The notes: generated by a model not told the origin, from the letters alone. A stretch of DNA of 64,000 nt from Altica lythri (GCA_964028335.1 OZ034803.1:44098727-44162726); one strand, 5' to 3'. Positions 46,720 to 58,065 are shown, counted from the first letter of the stretch. A program made the numbers and translations.

Positions 46720-47797
46720 GAAGGTACTTTTAAATAAGTTTATCTACTCTACTTTTGAATTTCTAAAGTGAAAGACCATATGGATCAATATTATGCTTAT
46801 TAATGAATTGAGCAGATTTAATTAAAGGATTATTGCATAAGTAATTAGTTTTATAAGTTGGTATATTGTATAAAGTTTTCAGTCTTATTGACTTTTTAGG
46901 AATATTTATTCCAATTTTGGACAGGATATTTGATCAATTTATTAATCCATTTACAATTTTGTAGAATAATACGAAATAAGTTGAAATAAGTTCTGCGCAA
47001 ATCCAGCAAAATTAAGTTTAAGTATTTGACTTTTGATCAATTGATAATCATATCTAAAATTGTTTCTTGGAATCGTTAATTTATATCTAGTAAATTTTAA
47101 AAACATATTCTGAATTTTTTCTAATTGTATGTATACGGTAGCAAATCATACAATTGAACTCAGGAATAGAACATACTAGAGAAATGAAAACAGTTTTTGT
47201 AGTGTAAATACTAAAATTATTACTATTTCTTAAAATAAAACCTAATCTTAATGGTTATGGAATTAATATGATTACACCGGCACACAAAAAATAAGAAATT
47301 GTCTGTACACCAGGTGCCACCTATCTACGGGCATGTTTTTCAACCCGCTGAATACGAATTTTAAGTCAGTTTAGACCGTCCAGCCTTCAATTTAGAGTAA
47401 ATTATAAAAATAGCGAAAACGGAATAACTGGGTATAAAAAAATTATAAATTTACCATGGATTCTTTAGTAAACGATTATTTGAGCTTTCTCTCATGAGAT
47501 TTTTTAAAAATTTTGAAATTTTGAAAATTTTTAGAGAGTATACAAACAAGAATATATTAAATGAAATAAAAAAAAAACATGAGAGAAATCTCAAATACAC
47601 GTTTACTATTCGTAAAACTTTCGTTGTTTGTGTTTTTTGACACATGTTTCCCTACCATCCTTTGCTCCCAAGTACCCAACACTTTTGCTAGCCAAGTGCA
47701 ATACCTTACTTGGTTATGCTGCACTGATGACGGCTAACTAGCCAGAAACATGCATGACTCTATCATCCTTCTTGCGTACATGCCCAAGAATATGCCC

Positions 47798-47800
<3 letters not shown>
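46720..47800. other. Unassigned AT-rich sequence
   Basis: No supported gene or element. The minus-strand frame at 47451-47645 is compositional. Confidence 0.3.

Positions 47801-47874
<74 letters not shown>
47801..47874. repeat. (TA)n microsatellite
   Basis: About 37 TA units with a single C at 47841. It borders the left side of the large palindrome. Confidence 0.95.
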
Positions 47875-47878
<4 letters not shown>

Positions 47879-47905
47879 ACTTCTTAGTCGTTTGCTGATT
47901 ATTTA

Positions 47906-49034
47906 AGACACAGTGAGGTAAATAGTGGGTATCTAGCAAAAATTAGGCGAAGTGTACTCTTTAAGATTTAATTACTTCAATATTTCGTTAAAAATATTTT
48001 AACATCTTCAGGAAGTTACTACAAATGTTACAATTCGATTAAAATAATAACTAGTTATGTTCTGATAATGTTTTACTTACTCTTATGAGGATGAAGCCAA
48101 TGATGGAATTGGAAGGACGTATATTTGATGAAAATAAAATATTAAAAACAATCACTATTAATAAAACTTTTCAGAAGAAAATACAATTAGAAACACTCTA
48201 CAACTGTTGAAAAACAGATTTTGAGTTAGACGTCATCGTTATGTTGGATTAACATAAATTAGAGACGTAACTACTTCGATTTTTTGAAAAAATATAAGAA
48301 CAAAGCCAGGAGAGTAAGTTAATATTATTGATTTGTTAAGGTGAACTTAATAGGTCGAGGTTTATTTAGTACCTATGGAGATAGACATGAAGAGCGAATG
48401 TTAAGTTTTGATGAAACAAATAGTATTTTTGGGTTTTAAATACATTTATTTTGTTAATAATTATTAAGGTCTTAGAGGATTAAATTATTATTATTAACAA
48501 AATAAATGTATTTAAAACCCAAAAATACTATTTATTTCATCAAAACTTAACATTCGCTCTTTATGTCTGTCTCCATACTAAATAAACCTCGACCTATTAA
48601 GTTCACCTTAACAAATCAATAATATTAACTTACTCTCCTGGCTTTGTTCTTATATTTTTTCAAAAAATCGAAGTAGTTACGTCTCTATTTTATGTTAATC
48701 CAACATAACGATGACGTCTAACTCAAAATCTGTTTTTCAACAGTTGTAGAGTGTTTCTAATTGTATTTTCTTCTGAAAAGTTTTATTAATAGTGATTGTT
48801 TTTAATATTTTATTTTCATCAAATATACGTCCTTCCAATTCCATCATTGGCTTCATCCTCATAAGAGTAAGTAAAACATTATCAGAACATAACTAGTTAT
48901 TATTTTAATCGAATTGTAACATTTGTAGTAACTTCCTGAAGATGTTAAAATATTTTTAACGAAATATTGAAGTAATTAAATCTTAAAGAGTACACTTCGC
49001 CTAATTTTTGCTAGATACCCACTATTTACCTCAC

Positions 49035-49041
<7 letters not shown>
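47906..49041. mobile_element. 1.1-kb palindrome (foldback element) between (TA)n tracts
   Basis: The left arm 47906-48461 is the near-identical inverse of the right arm 48489-49041, with a ~27-bp loop. The ends are AGACACAGTGAGG and CCTCACTGTGTCT. Example pairs are ATCTTCAGGAAGTTACTACA with TGTAGTAACTTCCTGAAGAT, and GATGAAGCCAATGATGG with CCATCATTGGCTTCATC. Only a few mismatches and small indels separate the arms. There is no convincing reading frame. The arms carry an ATATTTCGTTAAAAATATTT ... ATCTTCAGG block of a type common at insect DNA-transposon ends, but no superfamily is assigned. Confidence 0.8.

Positions 49042-49085
<44 letters not shown>
49042..49085. repeat. (TA)n microsatellite
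   Basis: About 22 TA units begin directly after the right arm of the palindrome, pairing with the longer tract on its left side. Confidence 0.95.
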
Positions 49086-49090
<5 letters not shown>

Positions 49091-49424
49091 AGTAAAACGT
49101 ATGTACAGAGTATTTAAAGTCTTTTTTTTAATTTGTTAACTAAAGTAAATTAAAACAATAGCTTTATCTCACAAATCTGGGAATATAAACAAATATTAAT
49201 TTCGTTATTTCAATTATTATATTTTAAGTTAATATTTGTTTAAATTACTATTTTTGAAAATAAAACATAAAAAGTAAGAAATTAATATGGAAAGTGAAGC
49301 ACTTCGCATTTCAAATTGAAATGGCAAGATAGATTTTAAAGATTTTTTTGGATTCGATTTGATATAAACTTTTTTACTTTATGCGTCCATGTGATTTTGG
49401 AAAACTGTGCATACAAAAATAGTT

Positions 49425-50140
49425 ATTTGTGACACAAGGACGGAAAATGACATTTTGCAAGAGCGAGTAAAGTTGTGTAGCCGAGGTGCGTAGCACCGAG
49501 GCGAAACAATACGAGCACTTGCAAAATATTTTCCGGACGTGTAACACACACTATTTTTTGGTCCGACTAATTTTTAATATTTTCAAAAGTTCTGTTATGT
49601 TCAACAGTTGACCGTTTGTGCTACCTATACTAAGACCACTGACTAGAAGACAGCCGACAGATGTAAGCGCCACATTGGATGTTAATATTATAGTTGTGTT
49701 GTTGTGTATTGTGTAATAACTTGTTTAATACTTAATATACGTGTTTAGCTTCAGCAGTTATTAGTGTTTTAATTAACATATGTTGCAAACACAACGAGTT
49801 CAAAAACTTTTTACTTTGTGACATACAAGATTAGATGTTTATATAAAGATGAGACAATGAACTATTTTCATAAATTGACATAAATGTCAAATTTTATAAT
49901 ACAAGTTGTGAGAGAAATTAAATGTAAATTAGAATCCTGCTTATCTTTAGAAAAAGTTATAGGTAAGTTTAGTATATTATACGCTGTTTTTAAATAAATT
50001 TAATTAAAATTTGTATTATTCATTATGTATTTTTGATGACTTAAAATTTAAACTCGTAGCGCCATCTCTTTAGATAATCTAAAAGCTACTATGCCGGCCT
50101 AGGCCGGAAAATGCCATTTTCCGGACGATTTTGAAGTAAT
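49425..50140. mobile_element. Hairpin-rich repeat with ACGGAAAATG termini
   Basis: GGACGGAAAATGACATTTTGCAA-like sequence at 49437 pairs with TTGCAAAATATTTTCCGGACG at about 49520. A further GGCCGGAAAATGCCATTTTC palindrome is at 50100-50119. The strand between is AT-rich without coding. Whether this is one ~700-bp element or two smaller ones is unclear. Confidence 0.4.
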
Positions 50141-50229
50141 TAATAGTATTGTTTCTGGACGGAGGATACATTTTTAAAGTGTATCTTTAATAGAAGTCGT
50201 TATTTACTGACTAGAATTAGTTCAATTTT

Positions 50230-50873
50230 GTTACTCAGGGGTTTCTGATGGGGTCGCTAAAAACGAATATGTAATTGAAAGTGATTTCCTAAGTACCTAG
50301 TCAACAGGATACTTTCTGTTTACATCACCTCCAGTAATTTTCGGTAATATCGTTATAAAATTATTAAAAACTCAAAACTCGGTTATTTTTGGGCTCGCTG
50401 AAAACGAATATGACCTTGGAAGTGATATCCGATGTACCTGTGCTCCGTATACTTACAATTTACCTTGTCGCCTGGAGTTATACAATTAGTCAAAACTCAA
50501 TCTCCGAGAGTTTTGGACTCGCCAAAAACAAATATGACATTGAAAGTTGTATCCAGAATACTTGGTGCACAAGATACCAACTATTTACCTAGTTTCCAGG
50601 AGTTTTCGGTAAATTGATCAAACAATAGTCAAAACTCAATACTAGGGGTTTTTGAGCCTGCTAAAAACGAAGATATATAATATCGAAAGCGATCTATGAA
50701 TTATCTAGTGCTCAACACTGCAACCTTCACGTTATCTCCTATAGTTTCATTGAATATATTGTCAACAATACCCAATATTTTTTCAAATTTAGTGCATAAA
50801 TCATCGAATTATGATTTTTAACTAATTGTATAACGATATTACCAATACCTCCAATAGACAAGGTAAACATTAA
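50230..50873 (+). repeat. Helentron-type ~135-bp minisatellite
   Basis: Four units start near 50235, 50377, 50501 and 50639 (intervals 142, 124 and 138 bp). Each begins with a GGG(G)TTTTTGGG.TCGCT word followed by AAAACGAATATGAC. The units match the tandem repeats inside Helentron-like copy 2 (15712-16015). A related sequence in inverse orientation then runs up to the Harbinger insertion at 50874 and resumes beyond it. Confidence 0.7.
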
Positions 50874-52669
50874 TGCCCGTTTGCACCGATTTAGATTTAA
50901 GTAATACTTTACTAAGAAGTTCTTAAAAATAAGCATTGATTAAGTATTACATGTGTTGCACCATCCAATTTAAGACAATGCTCTACAAAGAACATCTTAA
51001 GGTTTGGGAGACTCGGCAACGTCGCAAATTTGTAGGAACTTTTACTGTCACTTAATGGTCACGTAGAGTTTTGGCACGACTGAGTGTCATTTCGCATTTC
51101 GCTGATATTATCTGCATACTTCGGTTGTTTGTTGATGTTGATTATTTTTATTCAATACATTAGGTATAGTTAATAATTTTAGTTGTTTATTATGTATTAA
51201 TTCATTTTTTATATATCATTTAAATAATAAGTAAACCAATAATCAATACTGTTTTCATTAATGTAAAATATAAATATAAATAAGTGACGTCCAAATGTTG
51301 GAATATCATGTTTTTTGTTTAGAAAATAAAAATTTTCAGATGAAAGTGCGCATGAAGCATTTTCATATTAACTTTGGTGATGAAATTGAATTTCACTACC
51401 TAAATGATTCGAATATGTACCCTACCTATATACTCAAATACAGGTACCAAATTAGAATGTCGCTAGATGTATTCAAGTAGATATTGGTGATTTCACAAGT
51501 GAGTAGTGAAATATGAGGTATCCCAATAGCCCATATATTTGATCTATAAATTATTAAAATAATCATTTATTAAAACATCTCTAACTATTACGTTATTATC
51601 ATTTTCATTCTGAGCCACCATAATATTTCCCTGCCCAATTAAAGCTTCAAGCTCATTTACATTGTAAATTGTAAAAAATTATCTAATAAGAATGAATTTT
51701 GAAATTCACCATTCCCTACTCGAGCTCGTATTCTGCTACTATTAAAAATTGTAGCATCATGAGCTGAACCAGGCCATCTGGCCACAAGATCCAAAATGTG
51801 CAACCTCGCATCTGATATGACTTGAACATTCAAGGAAAAGTATCCTTTACGGTTCCTGAAAACTTCAGCATCGTCTTCACTAGGTGATTGTATTTTTTAA
51901 CATGTGTACAATCGATTGCTCCTATAACTCTAGGGAATGAAGCAACAGCAAAAAAATCGTTTTGCACTTGCTGTATCTCCTCAAGGGTTTCGGGAATTTT
52001 TATGTGTTGAGGGCTCAATCCTGCAAGCGCAGCAGATACTCTGACAATAATCCTTGAAACCGTTGATGTGTGCATCCCTCCAAAGTCAGCAATAGATACA
52101 AGATGACCAGATGAAGCATAGAAACGCAGTGCCACTAGCAGCTAGTTCATAGGAGACACTATTGTTTCTAAAAATAATGTAACCACACTGTTATGTTTAT
52201 CAATATTTAACAGAAATGTACATCAACTTACACATCATTATCAAATTCCAAACGTTCTTCAATTTGAATTAATACTTGTAAAGCTGTTTGCTTTGTTAAC
52301 CTAAACCGTTTATAAAAAATAAATTCGTTCATTTCGTGAAAATAATCTGACCGTGTACCTATATCTTAATCTGAAATCCATGGTCAATTATATCTAAAAT
52401 ATCTAAATCGTCCTCAAAAATATCGTTTATTCTCAAATCCATTATTAATAAGTCCCACCAAATTATGCAAGTTGCACACAAACAAAAAAATTGAGGTTAT
52501 ATTCTCGATTTATCGCCAAGAACTACTTAAGCACCCAACCGAGGGCGACTTAAAGTTAAGAATTGCTTTGCTATGTTAAGCATAGATTAACGGCTGGTGC
52601 AAACAAATTAAGAATCTTAAGTTCTACTTAACTTTAAGTAATACTTAAAATATGCGGTGCAAACGGGCA
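50874..52669 (-). mobile_element. PIF/Harbinger transposon, decayed
   Basis: The terminal inverted repeats begin TGCCCGTTTGCACCG (50874 on the left; inverse CGGTGCAAACGGGCA ending 52669 on the right). A perfect TAA target duplication sits at 50871-50873 and 52670-52672. AAGTAATACTT-like subterminal words are mirrored at both ends. The element is 1796 bp and includes the transposase relic on the minus strand. A second relic of a MADF/Myb-type ORF, usual in autonomous members, is not seen. The plus-strand frame 51295-51480 is unassigned. Confidence 0.9.
51640..52442 (-). pseudogene. HARBI1-like transposase/nuclease relic
   Basis: The minus-strand start is ATG at 52442 (MDLRINDIFEDDLDILDI). One frameshift lies near 52370, then comes the KRFRLTK block. 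A GTAAGT donor at 52231 and a TTTTTAG acceptor at 52168 suggest a ~63-bp intron. Exon 2 has an in-frame TAG at 52144. It continues with MALRFYASSGHLVSIADFGG, DFFAVASFPRVIGAIDCTHV (the first DDE aspartate is in IDCTH) and VKDTFP. After another frame change, conserved ISDARLHILDLVARWPGS-like residues run to about 51640. The C-terminus with the last catalytic residue is gone. Confidence 0.85.
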
Positions 52670-52672
52670 TAA

Positions 52673-53430
52673 GTATCCTAGGTAAGGCACTATAGATATA
52701 GGTATTATCGTCAGCCATTTTTTTTCCAATGTCACTTAATTCACGTGTCAGATCATCGACAAATTAAAGAGACGTGCAATCGTATTTTGTAGTGGTGAAA
52801 ATGGGAACTAAACCAGCTGGTAGCGCGAAAAGCGAAAAAGTACTCATAACGGTTTAGTGACAGAGTAAGTACTAGTGGTTTTAGTTTAAAATAAACTTAA
52901 GGTACTTAAAGCATAAAAAGGGTGTAGAAGTAAAGTTTTAAACATGGTGCGCTAATGTCAGAACTTGTTGCCAACTTTATATTAGGCATCAACACATCTG
53001 TTCTATTCTCTCTGGTTTTGTGGTTGACATTGGACAAAACATGGCTGATAATAGTACCTATGTTTATAGTGCCTAATCCTAGGACCAGATATTTCGTAGA
53101 TACTTTTAATTTCATATTCGTTTTCAGCAAGCCTAAAAACCTCCAAGTAATGAATTTTGACTATATAACGTAATAACCGATAATGAAAATTTCAAGGACC
53201 TCAAAAATCTCCGAATAATAAAATTGATCTAATTTCCGAAAATAAATAAAGAGTTATGTTTGAAATGCCCTTTAAAAATACGTTTCTTGTATGAACAAAT
53301 GCAGTTTTTCAATTACATGATCTCATACGGTCACAAACTTTCCTTACTCTCACACGAATTGAATGCAAAAAGAATCATTAAAATCTGTCTTGCCGTTTAA
53401 ATTTCGGAGGTAAAGCAGATGTTAGGGATT
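52673..53430 (-). repeat. Helentron-like repeat (minus), right of the Harbinger insertion
   Basis: In inverse orientation this holds the minisatellite (TCATATTCGTTTTCAGCAAG, 53111-53130) and then the block preceding it in copy 2: CACACGAATTGAATGCA, AAATCTGTCTTGCC and AATTTCGGAGG. It faces a plus-strand copy beginning at 53750, so the two form a loose inverted pair. Confidence 0.55.
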
Positions 53431-53744
53431 TATTGCCTTTGGTAAATTATTACTACTTAATATTTTTTTTATGAAATATCTAATTCATATTCTAACCAGT
53501 TTCGGAATTAAACTCTTTTTATTTACGACATACTTACATTTTTTTAAATATAATAATGTAAAACCATGAATCACGTTTAGCTGAACTGGTTTATTTATAT
53601 AAGTTTTTGATAACAATAAGCTGTTGAATGACTATTGATAATATAACTATAGATGACTTATCTCCGTTTTTTAAATATATTTGCGCGATTAAAATATTAT
53701 ATCATAAACGTGTAAGCATTATTTTTAATAATACGTTTTTATAG

Positions 53745-53960
53745 TCGAGGCAATAATGCATTAAACCTCCGAAATTTGATCGGTAAGCCGGATTTTAATG
53801 CGGTTTGGTGCACTGGATTCGTGAGAAACTCAAAAATTTTGTGATCCTGTAATGACATGTAATTTTAAGAAACTGCTTTTATGCATACAGAAAATGCATT
53901 TGTAAAGTGCTCAAACAGGCAATAGACACAAAATTTAGAACTCGTTAATTATACAGCCCC
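53745..53960 (+). repeat. Helentron-like repeat fragment (plus)
   Basis: TCGAGGCAATAATGCATTAA, AACCTCCGAAATTTGATCGG, GCACTGGATTCGTGAGAAAC and AAACAGGCAATAGACA follow the same order as at 15494-15660 and 32750-32910. Confidence 0.6.
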
Positions 53961-54660
53961 ACAAGTATCTATACTTTAGTAACGACGAAGAGTATCACTT
54001 AGTTTACTGCAATGACATATTTGGACTAATGAATCAGTTCAAACGTGGATGTTACCTACCGGATGAGTGGCGACTGTTCATTGATGCATCTAAAAGCAGC
54101 ATTATAGTAGTTCTACTTCAAAATACAAATGTTTAGCCGTTCCTATAGGACATTCGGTAATATTGAAGGAAGAGTACTGTAACATGCAGGTTATATTAGA
54201 CAGAATTAAGTACAACGAACATACATAAATGAAATATTTGTAAAGATCTTAAAATTCTAACTATATTACTAGGCCAACAATCAGGATTTACAAAATATCT
54301 TTGTTATTTATGTGAATAAGACAGCAGGGATCGGCAAAACCACTACGTGAAGAGCATGTGGCCTTTTAGAAAAAATCAAATACCTGGTTTTAAAAATGTT
54401 ATAATGGAGACACTTGTCGATCCATCAAAAATTCTTATACTACCTTTGCATAAATTGGGACTCATGAAACAGTGGGTTGAATATTTAAATAAAGATGGTA
54501 GATGCTTTACGTATCTTAGAAATCAATTTACCAATTAAATTGAAGCTAAAGTTAAAGAAGGAATTTTCGATGGACCACAGATACGTAAGATGATGAAGGA
54601 TGAATCATTTGTTACGTAAATGAATAAAACTGAGAGAACAGCATGGTTATGTTTCAAGTG
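53960..54660 (+). pseudogene. Fragment of a repetitive insect protein of unknown function
   Basis: Frames on the plus strand yield EWRLFIDASKSSIIVVLLQN (about 54068-54127), LGQQSGFTKYLCYLC and DSRDRQNHYVKSMWPFRK. Next comes a 63-codon open frame, 54347-54538, with FKNVIMETLVDPSKILILPLH-type residues. A FDGPQIRKMMKDESFV tail follows past a stop at 54536. I recall an abundant, transposon-associated arthropod protein family with these landmarks but cannot name its superfamily. Stops at about 54135, 54315, 54536 and 54618 show that it is dead. Confidence 0.5.
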
Positions 54661-54770
54661 ATTTCCTAAGTACCTACCTGATTCCCAGAATACCTACTGT
54701 TTATTTTGTCTCGTGAAGTTTTCGGTAAATTAATTATACAATTGGATTAGATAAGATGTTTATTGGGTTG
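54640..54770 (+). repeat. Single Helentron-type minisatellite unit
   Basis: AAGTGATTTCCTAAGTACCT, TACTGTTTATTTTGTCTCGT and AGTTTTCGGTAAATTAATTA match the second half of the units at 50230-50870. Confidence 0.5.
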
Positions 54771-54896
54771 GCTGTTAGCCTGTATCACTGCGACCTTTGC
54801 AGATCTATTGGTAAGTGTCACTTGGCGCTACGCGCTCTGGTGGTTAAAAATATTACTACTGCTAGGATGATAGATGTGATTTAATTAATTAAAGTT

Positions 54897-55229
54897 ATGT
54901 CGTTTTTATTTACAATTGAAATGTTTTTATCATTAAATCAAGTTCTTGACTTTATTGAGGCTACTCCTAAGTCTCGAAATTTTGTAGAAGGAGAGAAAAT
55001 AATTAATCCAGGACATTTAATGTATAATGGGTTGGAAAATCAAAACAATGATCAATACGATATTTTGTCGTATTGTATACAATCATCAGATTTTCGTGAT
55101 AAACCCCATGAAATAAAAACAGTTATACAAAAAAATGGTCAAATTGTTTCATGAAAGTGTAGCTGTACAGCAGGCTGGACTTAGTGAAAGATGTAAACAC
55201 ATCACAGCGGTGTTATTATATTGTACTCG
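54897..55229 (+). pseudogene. SWIM zinc-finger exon of a transposon-like protein
   Basis: A plus-strand frame begins MSFLFTIEMFLSLNQVLDFI. It passes an in-frame TGA at 55152-55154 and continues as KCSCTAGLSERCKHITAVLL, a SWIM finger (C-x-C-x(n)-C-x-H: C-S-C ... C-K-H). A GTAAGT donor follows immediately (about 55230), so the exon end is plausible. Similar exons occur in repeated insect proteins with a SWIM finger. The TGA makes this copy unlikely to work. The upstream limit of the exon is uncertain. Confidence 0.5.
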
Positions 55230-55234
55230 GTAAG

Positions 55235-55730
55235 TGTAAATTTTAAAGACACTGAATATAGTTTACCTTTTTCATTGTTTCTCTTTTAACAAAAAACCGA
55301 TTAGGTTTTGGAAAATGATGAAAACGAACGTCTGAATTTTGGGCTGCATTACTTGAACATCCATAAACACAACAGTATTTTCTACTTTTGTTTTTTTTTT
55401 GAAGAAAATCTAGCTCCACAATTATTTAATAAATCTGAGGCCATAGTTAAATGTTAATTTTCACTGATGTACACTTTTTTTATTATTAATAGACGAAATA
55501 TAAATAAACAAAATTTAACAGCATACAAATTTGCCTTATTTATATGTATGGCTAACTACCAGCTTTCACCCTAGCGCTAGTTTATAATGTGACCACCAGT
55601 CAGCGCACCATGTCCGGTGACACATACCAATTGTGACCACCCATTATCTGAAAAATCGAATTAGAGAACCTTGTCCAGCCCTGCCCTCTTAATAAGACTT
55701 AATAGCCTTGACAGTGGCCACTCCAAATTA
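55235..55730. other. Unassigned sequence after SWIM exon
   Basis: No following exon is convincing. 55570-55650 contains a GTGACCACC word twice, but no repeat family was recognised. Confidence 0.3.
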
Positions 55731-55734
55731 TACA

Positions 55735-55950
55735 ATTAGTCAAAACTTAATACTCGGAGTTTTTTGGCATTCTGAAAGCAAATATGACATCGAAAATTAT
55801 CTCCGGAATACTTGGTGACTTTGATATGTACTGTTTACATCGACTCCTGAAGTTTTTGGTAAATTCATTACACAATTAGTTAAAACTCAATACTCGGGGA
55901 TTTTGGGGCTCGCTGACAACGAATATGACATCGAAAGTGATGAAGCAAAT
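55735..55950 (+). repeat. Helentron-type minisatellite, 1.5 units
   Basis: AATACTCGGAGTTTTTTGGC (55749) and AATACTCGGGGATTTTGGGG (55891) start two units ~142 bp apart, each followed by a CAAATATGACATCGAAA or CGAATATGACATCGAAA word. Confidence 0.65.
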
Positions 55951-56091
55951 TTCTTGATGGTAACGCAGTGTATCTGGTTTTAATGTTATTATTATTATTT
56001 AATTTCATCATTTTCTTTTTCACCTGCGTTTTCCTAAGAATTAAGTAATAATGCTGTCTTTGTTTGTACAATTCGTATGCCTGCATAATTT

Positions 56092-56391
56092 TTACATGCC
56101 ATCAAAAACTGCACCGCAGTCCGTCTTACAACTGAAAAATAGCATATTCATATTCATACTGCTGGGTGGACCAGGCAATTGGGTCAATTTTATGGGAATT
56201 AATGATTTCTCTATTAATTCCCATCTCCACTGTATTGGTTCCAAACAGTACTCACCTTCTCCAACTTTGTAATTGATAATAAATTTCTTTTTAGGTGTTG
56301 GGTCAAAGCGTCTACTGGTAGGTAAAATTAAAAGCAAAACAAAAAGAGAACAAAAAACTGGCATTATAAATTCGTTTGTATTCCTATACAC
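56092..56391 (-). CDS. Small open frame of unknown nature
   Basis: A 99-codon minus-strand frame starts MYRNTNEFIMPVFCSLFVLL. Its residues ~8-25 form a hydrophobic run that could be a signal peptide or membrane anchor. A mixed hydrophilic stretch (KKKFIINYKVGEGEYCLEPI) and two late cysteines follow. It lies between transposon repeats. I recognise no family and see no promoter or splice evidence, so it may be chance or a transposon scrap. Confidence 0.15.
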   Translation of the reverse strand: MYRNTNEFIMPVFCSLFVLLLILPTSRRFDPTPKKKFIINYKVGEGEYCLEPIQWRWELIEKSLIPIKLTQLPGPPSSMNMNMLFFSCKTDCGAVFDGM

Positions 56392-56559
56392 TGTATATAC
56401 GTCACTGCAATCGATATTATGTATTTTAAGTAGGAGGTCGTATTTTTACCTTCTTTCTTTTTATTTATACTCAGCGATACCATTGATTTTATATATATTT
56501 ATCTTAGCTAACAACTGACTTTAAAGCACCAAACTAAAAATATAGGTTTTATTAAATAG

Positions 56560-57005
56560 CTTTAAAAAATACTCTAGGAGATGACGTCGTTGTACTGGTA
56601 CTCCATAGTTCACTTTTGATATTATATACGTTCTCGGCGAAACCAAAAAAATCCGAATTTCGTCTATTTTTATAATGAAAACTCCGAAGACAATAACGTA
56701 AACAGTAGTTATCCTAATCACCAGGTAAGTACTTCGGAAATGACTGTCGATATCATATTCGTTTTCAGTGACCTCAAAAAACATTTGTGCAAGTAATTAA
56801 CAAATTCTGAATTTTTAGTCTTTTTTTCTGTTTAAGATGCACTTTACGAATGTATTTTTTGTATGCCCAAATGCAATTTTTTTAAAAGTAAGTACATAAT
56901 CGCATAGGGTCATAAAATTTCCTAATGTTCTCACGAATCCAACGCACCAAACCGCATTAAAATTCGTCTTGCCGATCAAATTTCTTTTTAGCAGTAGAAA
57001 CGATC
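56560..57005 (-). repeat. Helentron-type repeat (minus)
   Basis: The reverse strand gives the minisatellite (ATCATATTCGTTTTCAGTGA at 56753) and, further right, the block before it (CTCACGAATCCAACGCACCA, then TCTTGCCGATCAAATTT). This is the mirror of 53745-53960. Confidence 0.6.
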
Positions 57006-57156
57006 AATTTTATAATCTAATCAGTTTTTAACCTCAAAAAATGTCCCGAATGCCATTTTGAAAATCAAAATCAACATCGGTTTGTGAAATATCGTTGTGA
57101 AAAAATTTAAAACAAGTGTTTTTTACTAATTCTGGCACTAAGATTACATTTTTAGT

Positions 57157-58061
57157 TGTAGCGTTAAAATACCCTTGCTAGCTCCAGAGGGTTCTGCTGA
57201 AATTTTGCTTAGTTTTTTCCCCAATCAAGTTATTTAATAGGGCGCCAGTACTGACATACAAATAAAATATTAGATCAGTTTCAAATGATTTTTTTTAATA
57301 AATATGATTACTTATTGTAGACAGTTAATGAAAAATTAATTTTATCTCTTATCTTATTTTGTTGATGACTTGATAACGGTGTTTTCTAAAGCAATAGTTG
57401 TGAAGTATGATTTCCACTGAAGACTTCTAAAACAAACAGCGGCGATATGGAATTTTCCCTTCAGTTTTCCTGTCCGGAAAATCAGAACTGCAACGGACTT
57501 TCTGCTGATAACTCTTGACGAATTCAAAATGTTGTTTTTGGTAAACCAAATATTAGGGCCCTTCTTTCAGGTGGCAATAACCCTGTCAATAAAGTTGGAA
57601 TTAAAACTCCGAATTTCAAATACTTTTATTCGAACACAATAGCTATCAGTCTCTCCATATTTCGAGAAAAAATTAATTATCTTTTAAGTATAAATAATAA
57701 AAAAAAAATACCACAAAAACTGACCTAGTATTGAATTCAGCCATTGTATTCGAATATTTAAAATATTAGTAAAATAAATAAAATATTACATTCACCGCAT
57801 TTTGGATTATTAAACTATTAAATTTAAAACCAAGGTAATAAATAACTTACCAGAGACAGAAGGGCAAAGTTGGTCGGAAAACTTTGAATTAAAACAATTC
57901 AACGTTCAAATGAACAGAATAAAATCATAAATTGACTACGAAGCCAATAACTCTCCTACCACTTTGCAGTCTCCCACTCGTTACAACGCCAAAACAATAA
58001 ATAATTTAAAAATATTTATAGTCCAGGAGAACTGATCGAAATAAACGATGCAATCGTTACA
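57157..58061 (-). mobile_element. Solo LTR, family B (minus)
   Basis: A 905-bp TG...CA segment (TGTAGCGTTAAAATACCC ... ATCGTTACA) with a perfect 4-bp duplication, TAGT, at 57153-57156 and 58062-58065. It is the full-length inverse homolog of 33975-34867, differing by scattered substitutions and small indels. No internal region is present. Confidence 0.9.
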
Positions 58062-58065
58062 TAGT

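Noticed and set aside
47906..49041. Polinton/Maverick terminal repeats (AG...CT ends)
   Set aside because: The two arms face each other across a 27-bp loop with no polymerase, integrase or capsid genes; only the terminal dinucleotide agrees.
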